Source: Bacteroidales bacterium | GTDB taxonomy: Bacteria; Bacteroidota; Bacteroidia; Bacteroidales; Paludibacteraceae | NCBI GenBank assembly: GCA_004557405.1 | Contig: SFDZ01000024.1 | Span: 1-20,952, forward strand | Reading direction: 5' to 3' | DNA: 20,952 bases | Shown: one piece after another, positions 14,496 through 20,952 of the stretch | Layout: each line of letters starts with the position of its first letter | How positions within the stretch are numbered: the stretch's first letter is position 1 | Notes under the pieces: model-generated | What the model was told of the DNA's origin: nothing | Databases searched by the model: none | Seen by the model: the letters and a program-made list of their open reading frames with translations, nothing else | Translations under genes and position numbers: made by a program

Positions 14496-16043
14496 ATGGC
14501 TTCACAAGAAGAGGTTTTCAAAAAATTGGTCGCTCATTGCAAAGAGTACGGTTTCGTATTCCCGTCGAGCGAAATTTACGATGGCTTGGCAGCCGTTTAC
14601 GACTACGGCCAAAACGGTGTCGAACTGAAAAACAATATCAAACGCTATTGGTGGGACAGCATGATTCTGCTCCACGAAAACATTGTCGGCATCGATGCGG
14701 CGATTTTTATGCACCCGACCACTTGGAAAGCCTCGGGACACGTCGATGCCTTCAACGACCCGCTCATCGACAATCGCGACAGCAAAAAACGCTATCGCGC
14801 CGATGTGCTGATAGAGGAACAAATAGCCAAATACGACGATAAAATCGAAAAAGAGGTTGCCAAAGCACGCAAACGTTTCGGCGAAACTTTCGACGAGGAA
14901 AAATACCGCGCCACAAGCAACCATGTCATCGAACATCAGAAAAAACGCGACGCTCTGCACGCACGCTACGCCGAAGCCATGAACGCCATGGATTTGGCCG
15001 AATTGAAGCAAATCATTGTCGATGAGGAGATTGTATGCCCGATTTCGGGTACCAAAAACTGGACGGACGTGCGGCAGTTCAACCTGATGTTCTCGACCGA
15101 TATGGGCTCGACGGCCGATGGCGCCATGAAAATCTATCTGCGACCCGAAACGGCACAAGGCATTTTTGTCAACTACCTGAATGTGCAGAAAACCGGCCGT
15201 ATGAAAATCCCGTTCGGCATCGCACAAATAGGCAAAGCGTTCCGCAACGAAATTGTCGCCCGCCAATTCATATTCCGCATGCGCGAATTTGAACAGATGG
15301 AGATGCAGTTTTTTGTGAAACCCGGCACCGAAATGGAATGGTTCGAACATTGGAAGGCATTCCGCCTGAAATGGCACAAAGCCCTTGGCCTCGGCGACCA
15401 CAAATATCGTTATCACGACCACGAAAAATTGGCACACTATGCCAACGCTGCTACCGACATCGAGTTCGAAATGCCGTTCGGATTCAAAGAGGTGGAGGGC
15501 ATTCACAGCCGCACCAATTTCGACTTGAGCCAACACGCCAAATTCTCGGGCAAAAAAATCGAATATTTCGACCCCGAAACCAATCAGTCGTACACACCAT
15601 ACGTCATCGAAACCTCCATCGGCGTCGATCGGATGTTCCTGTCGATAATGTCGGCAGCCTACTGCGAGGAACAACTCGAAGGCGGCGACACACGCGTCGT
15701 GTTGCGACTGCCCGAAGTGCTGGCGCCGGTGAAAGCCTGCGTGATGCCGCTGGTCAAAAAAGATGGTCTGCCCGAAAAAGCACGCGCCATAATGAACGAA
15801 CTCAAATTCGATTTCAAATGCGCTTACGACGAGAAAGACTCCATCGGAAAACGCTATCGCCGACAAGATGCCATCGGAACACCGTTCTGCATTACGGTGG
15901 ACCACGACACACTCACCGACAACTGCGTAACGGTGCGCTACCGCGATACGATGAAACAGGAACGAATCGCCATCGAGGCGCTGCACAAGTTGATTGGTGA
16001 TGCCGTCAATATGAAAAACCTATTCAAAAAAATAGTTCAATAA
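14496..16043 (+). CDS. glyS: Glycyl-tRNA synthetase, dimeric (eukaryote/archaea-like) type
   Basis: A 515-residue class II synthetase that charges tRNA-Gly. It is the single-chain alpha2 type, not the alpha2beta2 GlyQ/GlyS type, as usual in Bacteroidota. Y-G-F-V-F-P-S-S-E-I-Y (18-28) and the Y-D-Y-G stretch begin the catalytic core. L-R-P-E-T-A-Q-G-I-F (215-224) binds glycyl-adenylate. Motif 2 is F-R-N-E...R...E-F-E-Q (249-267) and motif 3 is E-T-S-I-G-V-D-R (372-379). The C-terminal anticodon-binding domain covers about 410-515. An insertion with coiled-coil character (105-175) separates the first strand and the catalytic part, as in the family. The ATG at 14496 is chosen because the frame upstream runs into the promoter. 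The gene has its own promoter and terminator and is therefore probably monocistronic. Confidence 0.97.
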   Translation: MASQEEVFKKLVAHCKEYGFVFPSSEIYDGLAAVYDYGQNGVELKNNIKRYWWDSMILLHENIVGIDAAIFMHPTTWKASGHVDAFNDPLIDNRDSKKRYRADVLIEEQIAKYDDKIEKEVAKARKRFGETFDEEKYRATSNHVIEHQKKRDALHARYAEAMNAMDLAELKQIIVDEEIVCPISGTKNWTDVRQFNLMFSTDMGSTADGAMKIYLRPETAQGIFVNYLNVQKTGRMKIPFGIAQIGKAFRNEIVARQFIFRMREFEQMEMQFFVKPGTEMEWFEHWKAFRLKWHKALGLGDHKYRYHDHEKLAHYANAATDIEFEMPFGFKEVEGIHSRTNFDLSQHAKFSGKKIEYFDPETNQSYTPYVIETSIGVDRMFLSIMSAAYCEEQLEGGDTRVVLRLPEVLAPVKACVMPLVKKDGLPEKARAIMNELKFDFKCAYDEKDSIGKRYRRQDAIGTPFCITVDHDTLTDNCVTVRYRDTMKQERIAIEALHKLIGDAVNMKNLFKKIVQ

Positions 16044-16051
16044 ATCTGTTG

Positions 16052-16084
16052 AAGGCTGTCGATGTTGTTGTCGATAGCCTTTTT
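16052..16084 (+). terminator. Rho-independent terminator of glyS
   Basis: An 11-bp stem (16052-16062 with 16071-16081, one G.U pair) and an 8-base loop run into a short T tract ending at 16084. It starts 8 bases after the glyS stop. Confidence 0.85.
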
Positions 16085-16126
16085 AATAATACCAATTTCA
16101 CAAAAAAACTTTTCAAACTAAATATT

Positions 16127-16789
16127 ATGATTACAGTCCATCATTTGTCGGAACAAAATTCGGTGATGAACAACTTTATGAAAGAGTTGCGTTCGTCCGA
16201 AATTCAACAGGATTCCATGCGCTTTCGTCGCAATATCGAACGCGTGGGCGAGATAATGGCTTACGAAATCAGTAAAACGTTGTCGTATGCTACGGAGGCG
16301 GTTCGTACGCCGCTGGGCGTTGCGCCTACCAATGTGGTGAACGACCACATAGTGGTAGCCTCCATTATGCGCGCAGCCTTGCCGTTGCACCATGGCATAC
16401 TCAACTATTTCGACAAAGCCGAAAATGCTTTTATATCGGCCTATCGCGAATATACCGATGCCGCTCACAACAATTTCCGCGTGCATGTCGAATATTTGGC
16501 GTCGCCAAGCATCGAGGGCAAAACCGTGCTGCTCTGCGACCCGATGTTGGCCACCGGCGGATCGATGGAGTTGGCCTACGAGGCACTGAAAGCAAAAGGC
16601 ACGCCGGCGCATATACACATTGCCAGCATCATTGCCAGCCGGCAAGCCGTTAAACATATTTTGGAGATATTCCCGGCCGACAAAACCACAGTGTGGATTG
16701 CCGCCATCGACGACGAACTGAACGAGCATTCCTACATCGTGCCGGGACTTGGCGACGCCGGCGATTTGGCCTTTGGCGAGAAACTCTAA
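16127..16789 (+). CDS. upp: Uracil phosphoribosyltransferase
   Basis: A 220-residue enzyme that converts uracil and PRPP to UMP (pyrimidine salvage). The PRPP loop C-D-P-M-L-A-T-G-G-S-M (137-147) is the UPRTase signature. S-I-M-R-A-A-L-P-L-H-H-G (79-90) matches the 'lRaG' block, with Ala where many relatives have Gly. The C-terminal uracil-binding segment I-V-P-G-L-G-D-A-G-D-L-A-F-G (204-217) is intact. The start at M-I-T-V-H-H (16127) is preferred; an earlier in-frame ATG (16049) would place the glyS terminator hairpin inside the coding region. No clear TTTG/TAnnTTTG promoter is seen in the 43 bases between the terminator and the start, so its promoter is unresolved. bcp follows 36 bases downstream. 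Confidence 0.95.
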   Translation: MITVHHLSEQNSVMNNFMKELRSSEIQQDSMRFRRNIERVGEIMAYEISKTLSYATEAVRTPLGVAPTNVVNDHIVVASIMRAALPLHHGILNYFDKAENAFISAYREYTDAAHNNFRVHVEYLASPSIEGKTVLLCDPMLATGGSMELAYEALKAKGTPAHIHIASIIASRQAVKHILEIFPADKTTVWIAAIDDELNEHSYIVPGLGDAGDLAFGEKL

Positions 16790-16825
16790 AAATGAAAATC
16801 ATTCCGTAAAAAAAAACAGCAGATT

Positions 16826-17287
16826 ATGGCACTGAAAGTGGGCGACAAAGTCCCCGAAGTATTGGGACTGACGCAAGATGGTAAAGAATTGAAAATGAGC
16901 GATTTCGCAGGTCGTAAAGTGGTACTTTATTTCTATCCGAAGGACAACACTTCGGGATGTACGGCCGAAGCGTGCAGTCTGCGCGACAACTACGACGCTT
17001 TGCGCACGCACGGCTGCGAAGTGGTCGGAGTAAGCACCGACAGCGCGGCATCGCATACGAAATTTATTCAGAAAAATGCCTTGCCGTTCGACCTGATTGC
17101 CGATACCGACAAACAATTGTCGGAGGTGTTTGGCACTTGGGGCGAAAAGACAATGTGCGGCCGAAAATACATGGGTATGTTGCGCACCACGTTTTTGATT
17201 GACGAAAACGGCATTGTCGAAAAGGTGTTTTTGCCAAAAGAGATTAAAACGGCTTCGCATGGAAACCAAATTTTGGAAATTTTATAA
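16826..17287 (+). CDS. bcp: Thiol peroxidase, Bcp/PrxQ family
   Basis: A 153-residue peroxiredoxin that reduces hydrogen peroxide and organic peroxides using thioredoxin. The active-site block Y-P-K-D-N-T-S-G-C-T-A-E-A-C-S-L contains the peroxidatic Cys45 and the resolving Cys50 five residues later, the atypical two-cysteine arrangement of the PrxQ alpha type. S-T-D-S (about 71-74) and R-T-T-F-L-I-D (119-125) are the other conserved strands. The length is standard. It sits 36 bases after upp and 10 bases before the SIMPL-domain gene, all on the plus strand, so the three may be co-transcribed. Expected in the cytoplasm; no signal peptide. Confidence 0.95.
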   Translation: MALKVGDKVPEVLGLTQDGKELKMSDFAGRKVVLYFYPKDNTSGCTAEACSLRDNYDALRTHGCEVVGVSTDSAASHTKFIQKNALPFDLIADTDKQLSEVFGTWGEKTMCGRKYMGMLRTTFLIDENGIVEKVFLPKEIKTASHGNQILEIL

Positions 17288-17297
17288 GTAACTGATT

Positions 17298-18017
17298 ATG
17301 AGTAAAATAAAACAATTTTTGTTGCTGACGGTCATTGCGTTGCTGCCCGCTTTGGCTATGGCTAAAACGCCTTGCAAAACTATTGTGTTGCGTTCCGAAG
17401 GCAGCGTCGAAGTGGCACCCGACATGGCTGTCATTGCGGTTGGGTTGACCTGCTTGGACAAAGACATCGAGGTCGTCAGAGCGTGCGCCGACAAAAAATC
17501 GCACGAACTCTATCGGCAGTTGCAGGCTTTCGGCATCGACACCAACGACATCCGGACTACGGCGGTGAGTTTGCGCAAATCGTATCGGTGGGACAATGGC
17601 AAACAACTATTCGAAGGCTACGAAAATACGTTGACCTATGCCGTTACAGTGCGTCAACTCGGCACGTTGGGCGAGTTGTATGCCGCCTTGCTGACCAACG
17701 AATATTTGTCGCTGAACGGACTGCACTACACCCATTCGCAGATGGCTACGCTGCGCAACGATGCCTATATGCAGGCGCTCGAAAATGCCGATGTGTTGGC
17801 CGACCGTTTGCTGCAGGCTTTGCCCGAAACGACGAAAAACATTGTGCGCGTGAGCAATGTCAAAATAGACGATGCCGCTATGCCGTCGGTCGAAGAGGTG
17901 TCCGCCGATGTGGCCTACAACACCACGGCCGCACGCCCAAAATTGGGCTCGGTGGCTGTAGGCAGCGGTCTGCTGACCATTCGTGCCGTGTTGTTTGTGG
18001 AATACGGCATCAAATAA
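17298..18017 (+). CDS. Exported SIMPL-domain (DUF541, YggE-like) protein
   Basis: A 239-residue protein with a Sec signal peptide (M-S-K-I-K, hydrophobic core, cleavage likely after L-A-M-A near 22). The mature region begins with I-V-L-R-S-E-G-S-V-E-V-A-P-D-M-A, the start of the SIMPL/DUF541 fold (typical 'v.v.G.g.v...pD.a'). It continues with Q-A-F-G-I-D-T-N-D-I-R-T-T (typical 'l...gi...di.T'), the Y-E-N-T-L-T-Y-A-V-T-V strand, and a final beta segment R-A-V-L-F-V-E-Y. Periplasmic or cell-surface location is expected. Members such as YggE have been linked to oxidative stress tolerance, and the gene follows the peroxidase bcp by 10 bases; a shared stress role is a reasonable inference but not shown. 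A bidirectional terminator follows. Confidence 0.85.
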   Translation: MSKIKQFLLLTVIALLPALAMAKTPCKTIVLRSEGSVEVAPDMAVIAVGLTCLDKDIEVVRACADKKSHELYRQLQAFGIDTNDIRTTAVSLRKSYRWDNGKQLFEGYENTLTYAVTVRQLGTLGELYAALLTNEYLSLNGLHYTHSQMATLRNDAYMQALENADVLADRLLQALPETTKNIVRVSNVKIDDAAMPSVEEVSADVAYNTTAARPKLGSVAVGSGLLTIRAVLFVEYGIK

Positions 18018-18056
18018 ACCCGACCGACACAAATACTTCCTCTAAAAAAACAAATA

Positions 18057-18089
18057 AGCAGTCTGAACGCATCGGCTCGGACTGCTTTT
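18057..18089. terminator. Bidirectional terminator between convergent genes
   Basis: A 10-bp stem (18057-18066 with 18077-18086, one G.T pair) is flanked by TTTT on the plus side (18086-18089) and by an A-rich run (18044-18056) that reads as T-rich on the minus strand. It can serve the SIMPL gene (stop at 18017) and the convergent transporter gene (ends at 18101). Confidence 0.8.
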
Positions 18090-18100
18090 GTTGTTGTGTG

Positions 18101-19774
18101 TCAGGCAAAGAGTAGCACCAACATTTGTGCAAACAATATGCGCAGAAATGTGGCTAACGGATAGACGGTAGAGTAGGCTACGGCCGGCTCGTCGGTTTCG
18201 GTGAGCGAGGTGGCATAGGCCAATGGTGGCGCATTGGTGTACGAACCGGCTATCAGACCGCAGATGGTGAAGAAATTGAGTTTCAAGGCGCGTGCCAGCA
18301 ATCCCACTATCAGTGGCGGCACCATGGTTATCAGCACACCGCAACCCATCCACAAAAGTCCGTCGGGCGAGATGACGGTCTCGACAAAACGGCCGCCGGA
18401 CGCCAGCCCGACGCTCGCCAAAAACAGACAAATGCCAATTTCGCGCAACATCAGATTGGCCGATTGGGTGGTGTAGGTTATCAGTTTCAGTTTGTAGCCG
18501 AAACGTCCCAACAGAATGGCTACAATAAGCGGCCCGCCGGCCAAACCGAGGCGCACAGGCATCGGCATATTCGGAAAATAGATGGGAATGCTACCCAACA
18601 AAATGCCCAACATGATGCCCAAAAATATGGTAATGATGTGTGGTTCGTTCAGGCGTTTCAGGGTGTTGCCAAGCATGGCTTCGGCTTTTTTGATGCTGGC
18701 GAGCGGACCTACCACCATCACGCGGTCGCCAAGTTGCAGCACAAGGTCGGGATGAGCCAACAAATCGATGCCGGCGCGATTGATGCGGGTGATGTTGACG
18801 TTGTAGGCGCTGCGCAGATGCAACTGACCGATGGTTTTGCCGTTCACCTTGTCGCGTGTTACCACAATGCGGCGCGACACCATCGTCGATTCGTCGTCTT
18901 TCCACTCAAAATCGGCCGGTTCGCCCAACAGTTGTTGCAGTTGAGCGGCATATATATTGTGTGTTACCACCAACAGCAAGTCGCCGGTGTGCAATACCGT
19001 GTCGGCGTGCGGTATGGTAACGGTGGTACCGTCGAACAGGCGGGTGGCCACAAACTGATGACCATACATCTTTTTGACGGCCAACAGTGTTTGACCATCG
19101 ATGGCCTGATTGCTGATGCGGAAGGTGAGAATGTCGGGTTTTTCTTGACCTTGCCGGCGCGACTGCAGTTCTGCTTCTTCGGCTTGGGGGTCGATGCGGC
19201 ACAAAAAACGCAACAACATCATGGCGACAATGAGGCCTAACACGCCCAACGGATAGGCGACGGCATAACCCAAACTGATGGGCGGAATGTCGCCACGCAA
19301 TGCACCCGTGGCCGATAGTTGCTGCAAGGCTTCTTGCGCAGCACCAAGGCCGGGCGTCGAAGTAACCGCACCCGACATCACACCGACCATCATGGGCATG
19401 TCGATGCGGGACGACAATAGCCATTGTAGCAGCACAGCCACGCCGACACCCAACAAAATGGTGAAACATGCCAACCCGTTGAGACGTAAACCGCCGGTGC
19501 GGAACGATGCAAAAAAACCGGGGCCAACCTGCAAACCGATGGAAAAAATGAAAATAATCAGACCAAAATTGCGCAGAAAATCCAGCAGAGTGGCATCGAC
19601 CTGAAATTGCAGATGGCCGGCCAAAATGCCGATAAACAGCACAAAGGTTACCCCGAGCGAAATACCTTTGATGCGTATTTTACCCAACAGCATGCCCAAC
19701 ACTATGATGATGGAATAGATGATAAGTGTTTGAGCAACAGTGTTTTCTGTTATGACTGACAACCAAGTGTTCAT
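18101..19774 (-). CDS. AAE-family (aspartate:alanine exchanger-like) transporter with two TrkA-C domains
   Basis: A 557-residue inner-membrane transporter of the YidE/YbjL/AspT family. Two membrane halves (about 12-190, five or six segments, and 380-556) flank two cytoplasmic RCK_C/TrkA-C domains (about 212-290 and 296-372). Each half carries one copy of the family repeat: G-A-V-T-S-T-P-G-L-G-A-A (135-146) and G-S-Y-T-N-A-P-P-L-A-Y-A (510-521), the internal duplication expected of this fold. TrkA-C domains usually bind a regulatory ligand. AspT exchanges aspartate for alanine; most relatives have no proven substrate, so only the family is claimed. It has its own promoter on the minus strand and converges with the SIMPL gene. 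Confidence 0.92.
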   Translation of the reverse strand: MNTWLSVITENTVAQTLIIYSIIIVLGMLLGKIRIKGISLGVTFVLFIGILAGHLQFQVDATLLDFLRNFGLIIFIFSIGLQVGPGFFASFRTGGLRLNGLACFTILLGVGVAVLLQWLLSSRIDMPMMVGVMSGAVTSTPGLGAAQEALQQLSATGALRGDIPPISLGYAVAYPLGVLGLIVAMMLLRFLCRIDPQAEEAELQSRRQGQEKPDILTFRISNQAIDGQTLLAVKKMYGHQFVATRLFDGTTVTIPHADTVLHTGDLLLVVTHNIYAAQLQQLLGEPADFEWKDDESTMVSRRIVVTRDKVNGKTIGQLHLRSAYNVNITRINRAGIDLLAHPDLVLQLGDRVMVVGPLASIKKAEAMLGNTLKRLNEPHIITIFLGIMLGILLGSIPIYFPNMPMPVRLGLAGGPLIVAILLGRFGYKLKLITYTTQSANLMLREIGICLFLASVGLASGGRFVETVISPDGLLWMGCGVLITMVPPLIVGLLARALKLNFFTICGLIAGSYTNAPPLAYATSLTETDEPAVAYSTVYPLATFLRILFAQMLVLLFA

Positions 19775-19804
19775 TGCTGAAACCTACGGTGCAAAATGCG
19801 AGTG

Positions 19805-19835
19805 CAAAGGTACAAAAAATGTGGCAAACAACAAA
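19805..19835 (-). promoter_or_regulatory. Bacteroidota-type promoter of the AAE-family transporter
   Basis: On the minus strand TTTG (19835-19832), a 19-base spacer and TACCTTTG (19812-19805) match the consensus; the ATG is at 19774. The -33 element coincides with the base of the preceding gene's terminator stem (19833-19858). Confidence 0.78.
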
Positions 19836-19858
19836 GCCGCGGCTGTTGCCACGGCTCT
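19833..19858 (-). terminator. Terminator of the secreted Big2/OB-fold protein gene
   Basis: On the minus strand 19858-19848 pairs with 19843-19833 in an 11-bp GC-rich stem (two G.U pairs) around a 4-base loop. The sequence after it is T-rich but interrupted (TTTGTTGTTTG). It lies 30 bases past the stop codon (19889-19891). Confidence 0.7.
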
Positions 19859-19888
19859 GTAAGGTTTGCGGAAAATGTTCCCGATGCG

Positions 19889-20952
19889 TTATTTAACGGC
19901 TATTTTGGTAGCGGTGGCACCAACTTTGACGATGTAGATACCGTTGCTCAGTTGACCGTTTTGCTCGGTAACGTCCATGCCGTTGATGGTGTAGATGCGA
20001 CCTTGCTCGGCGCCATAGATGCGGCCGCTGTGAGCATAGATGTTCGACATCTCAACACTTTCGATAGCGGTGGTACTGCCTTTTGTGATAATTTCAGCAG
20101 TAGCGTTGCTTTTACCTACGGTTTCAGCAGTAGTGCCGTATTTGGTCAAGTCGCCAACGATTTCAACGTAATCGCCAACTTCGGCAAGGGTTGCGCCATC
20201 TTTTGGTGCTACCTGAAAGGCTTCGAAAGTGCCTTTGGTCGCCGCTTTGTCGTCTGCCATCAAGAAAGAATAGTTACCATATTTGGAAAAATCGCTTGAT
20301 GGGGTACCAACAAGTTCAATCACATAGCCACGAACGACATACATACCATCGGCGGCAACTTCGTTGTTGGCGCTAACGGCGAGGGCTTTTTCGGCGGCTT
20401 GAGCGCAAGTCAGGATTGTAGGCTCCGATACCGTAACGTCGCAAGTAGCCGTAACACCTTCGCCGGCTTTAGCAGTGATAGTAGCCTTACCAACACCGAC
20501 CATTGTAACCACACCATTACTTACGGTGGCTACTTTTTCGTCGCTCGACGACCAAACCACTTCGGTGGTAGCCTCGGCCGGCGTAAGGGTGGCTACCAAT
20601 GTAGCACGTTTGTATTGTTCTTTGCTGAGCGATGTTTCACTTAATTTAATGCCAGTAGCCGCAACTTCGGGACCTACTACTTTTTTGTAGAGTTGGGGGT
20701 AGAAATATGTTGTACCGCCAGTGATGGTGGAACTTTTATAATAACGGAAACGTGTTTGTCCGCTTACGGTGTTAAAAACCATAATCTCTCCACTGGTCAT
20801 AACTACATGACCATCGCTATATGCCAAAGTATTAGCAGTAGCGGTTGCCTTAAAGTTTAACTTGTTGCTATTCGATGTCCCAGAGATATACTTCCCATCA
20901 TTGGTGCTTCCATTAACGAGTACAGAATAACCACCTGCCATAACTGCTATCT
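19889..20952 (-). CDS. Secreted multidomain protein with Big2 and OB-fold domains and T9SS sorting tail (5' truncated)
   Basis: The frame is open from the window edge (no start seen; Met at 20941 is internal) to TAA at 19889-19891, leaving about 353 residues of the C-terminal half. In order: a beta-rich segment with F-R-Y-Y-K-S-S and Y-P-Q-L-Y-K-K, common in Bacteroidales secreted proteins; a bacterial Ig-like Big2 domain (V-V-W-S-S-S-D-E-K-V-A-T-V, then V-G-K-A-T-I-T-A); an OB-fold-like domain (V-R-G-Y-V-I-E-L-V-G, S-F-L-M-A-D-D, V-G-D-Y-V-E-I-V-G-D-L); and a type A sorting tail (G-R-I-Y-T-I-N-G-M-D-V, L-S-N-G-I-Y-I-V-K-V-G, final K-I-A-V-K). It should be exported through the outer membrane by T9SS and processed there. 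Any catalytic domain would be upstream, outside the window, so the function is unknown. Its tail has the same layout as that at 1-171, but the residues differ. Confidence 0.8.
   Translation of the reverse strand, partial: IAVMAGGYSVLVNGSTNDGKYISGTSNSNKLNFKATATANTLAYSDGHVVMTSGEIMVFNTVSGQTRFRYYKSSTITGGTTYFYPQLYKKVVGPEVAATGIKLSETSLSKEQYKRATLVATLTPAEATTEVVWSSSDEKVATVSNGVVTMVGVGKATITAKAGEGVTATCDVTVSEPTILTCAQAAEKALAVSANNEVAADGMYVVRGYVIELVGTPSSDFSKYGNYSFLMADDKAATKGTFEAFQVAPKDGATLAEVGDYVEIVGDLTKYGTTAETVGKSNATAEIITKGSTTAIESVEMSNIYAHSGRIYGAEQGRIYTINGMDVTEQNGQLSNGIYIVKVGATATKIAVK

Noticed and set aside
14502..15986. 494-codon minus-strand frame antisense to glyS
   Set aside because: glyS carries complete class II synthetase motifs; the antisense frame stays open because of codon bias and shows no recognisable domains.
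16049..16126. 26-residue N-terminal extension of upp
   Set aside because: It would be encoded by the glyS terminator hairpin; Met at 16127 matches the usual family start.
1..20952. CRISPR arrays, insertion sequences, integrases, phage genes or toxin-antitoxin pairs
   Set aside because: I looked for repeated spaced units, transposase motifs and small paired genes and saw none; the gaps between genes are short and explained by promoters, terminators and the tRNA.

Overview
The window looks like chromosomal DNA of a Bacteroidales-type bacterium (phylum Bacteroidota). Three lines of evidence support this. The best upstream regions carry the Bacteroidota sigma-factor signature TTTG-N19/20-TAnnTTTG instead of -35/-10 boxes. 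Start codons sit in A-rich leaders without Shine-Dalgarno sequences. Both window ends hold proteins finishing in a type IX secretion (T9SS) type A sorting tail. The gene families (dimeric GlyRS, paired LptF/LptG-type permeases around tgt, split 5'-nucleotidase lipoproteins, AAE transporter) fit the same group. I see no insertion sequence, integrase, phage gene or CRISPR array; this is mostly housekeeping sequence with tight gene packing.

Layout, left to right. (1) 1-171: the C-terminal tail of a secreted protein, then its terminator. (2) 295-459: a minus-strand tRNA-Gln(CTG) with its own promoter and a strong terminator. (3) 594-2133: two overlapping lipoprotein genes that together make a 5'-nucleotidase, with the C-terminal domain encoded before the metallophosphatase domain. 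(4) 2207-10001, minus strand: an apparent five-gene operon transcribed as LptF/LptG-family permease, tgt, second LptF/LptG-family permease, mfd, sirtuin. It combines outer-membrane lipopolysaccharide export, queuosine tRNA modification, transcription-coupled repair and lysine deacylation. (5) 10124-14336, plus strand, divergent from the previous operon: an outer-membrane barrel protein, an uncharacterised lipoprotein, nadD and tex. (6) 14496-16043: glyS with its own promoter and terminator. (7) 16127-18017: upp, bcp and a SIMPL-domain exported protein. (8) 18101-19774, minus: an AAE-family transporter. (9) 19889-window end, minus: the C-terminal part of a secreted Big2/OB-fold protein with a T9SS tail.

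No feature here is clearly a new biological system. The observations most worth following are: the order-inverted, split 5'-nucleotidase; the loss of structural zinc ligands in both the sirtuin and Tgt of one operon; a tandem 12-bp repeat centred between two divergent promoters that both lack a recognisable -33 element; very short predicted leaders; a terminator hairpin that overlaps the next gene's promoter; and an uncharacterised outer-membrane protein/lipoprotein pair upstream of nadD-tex.
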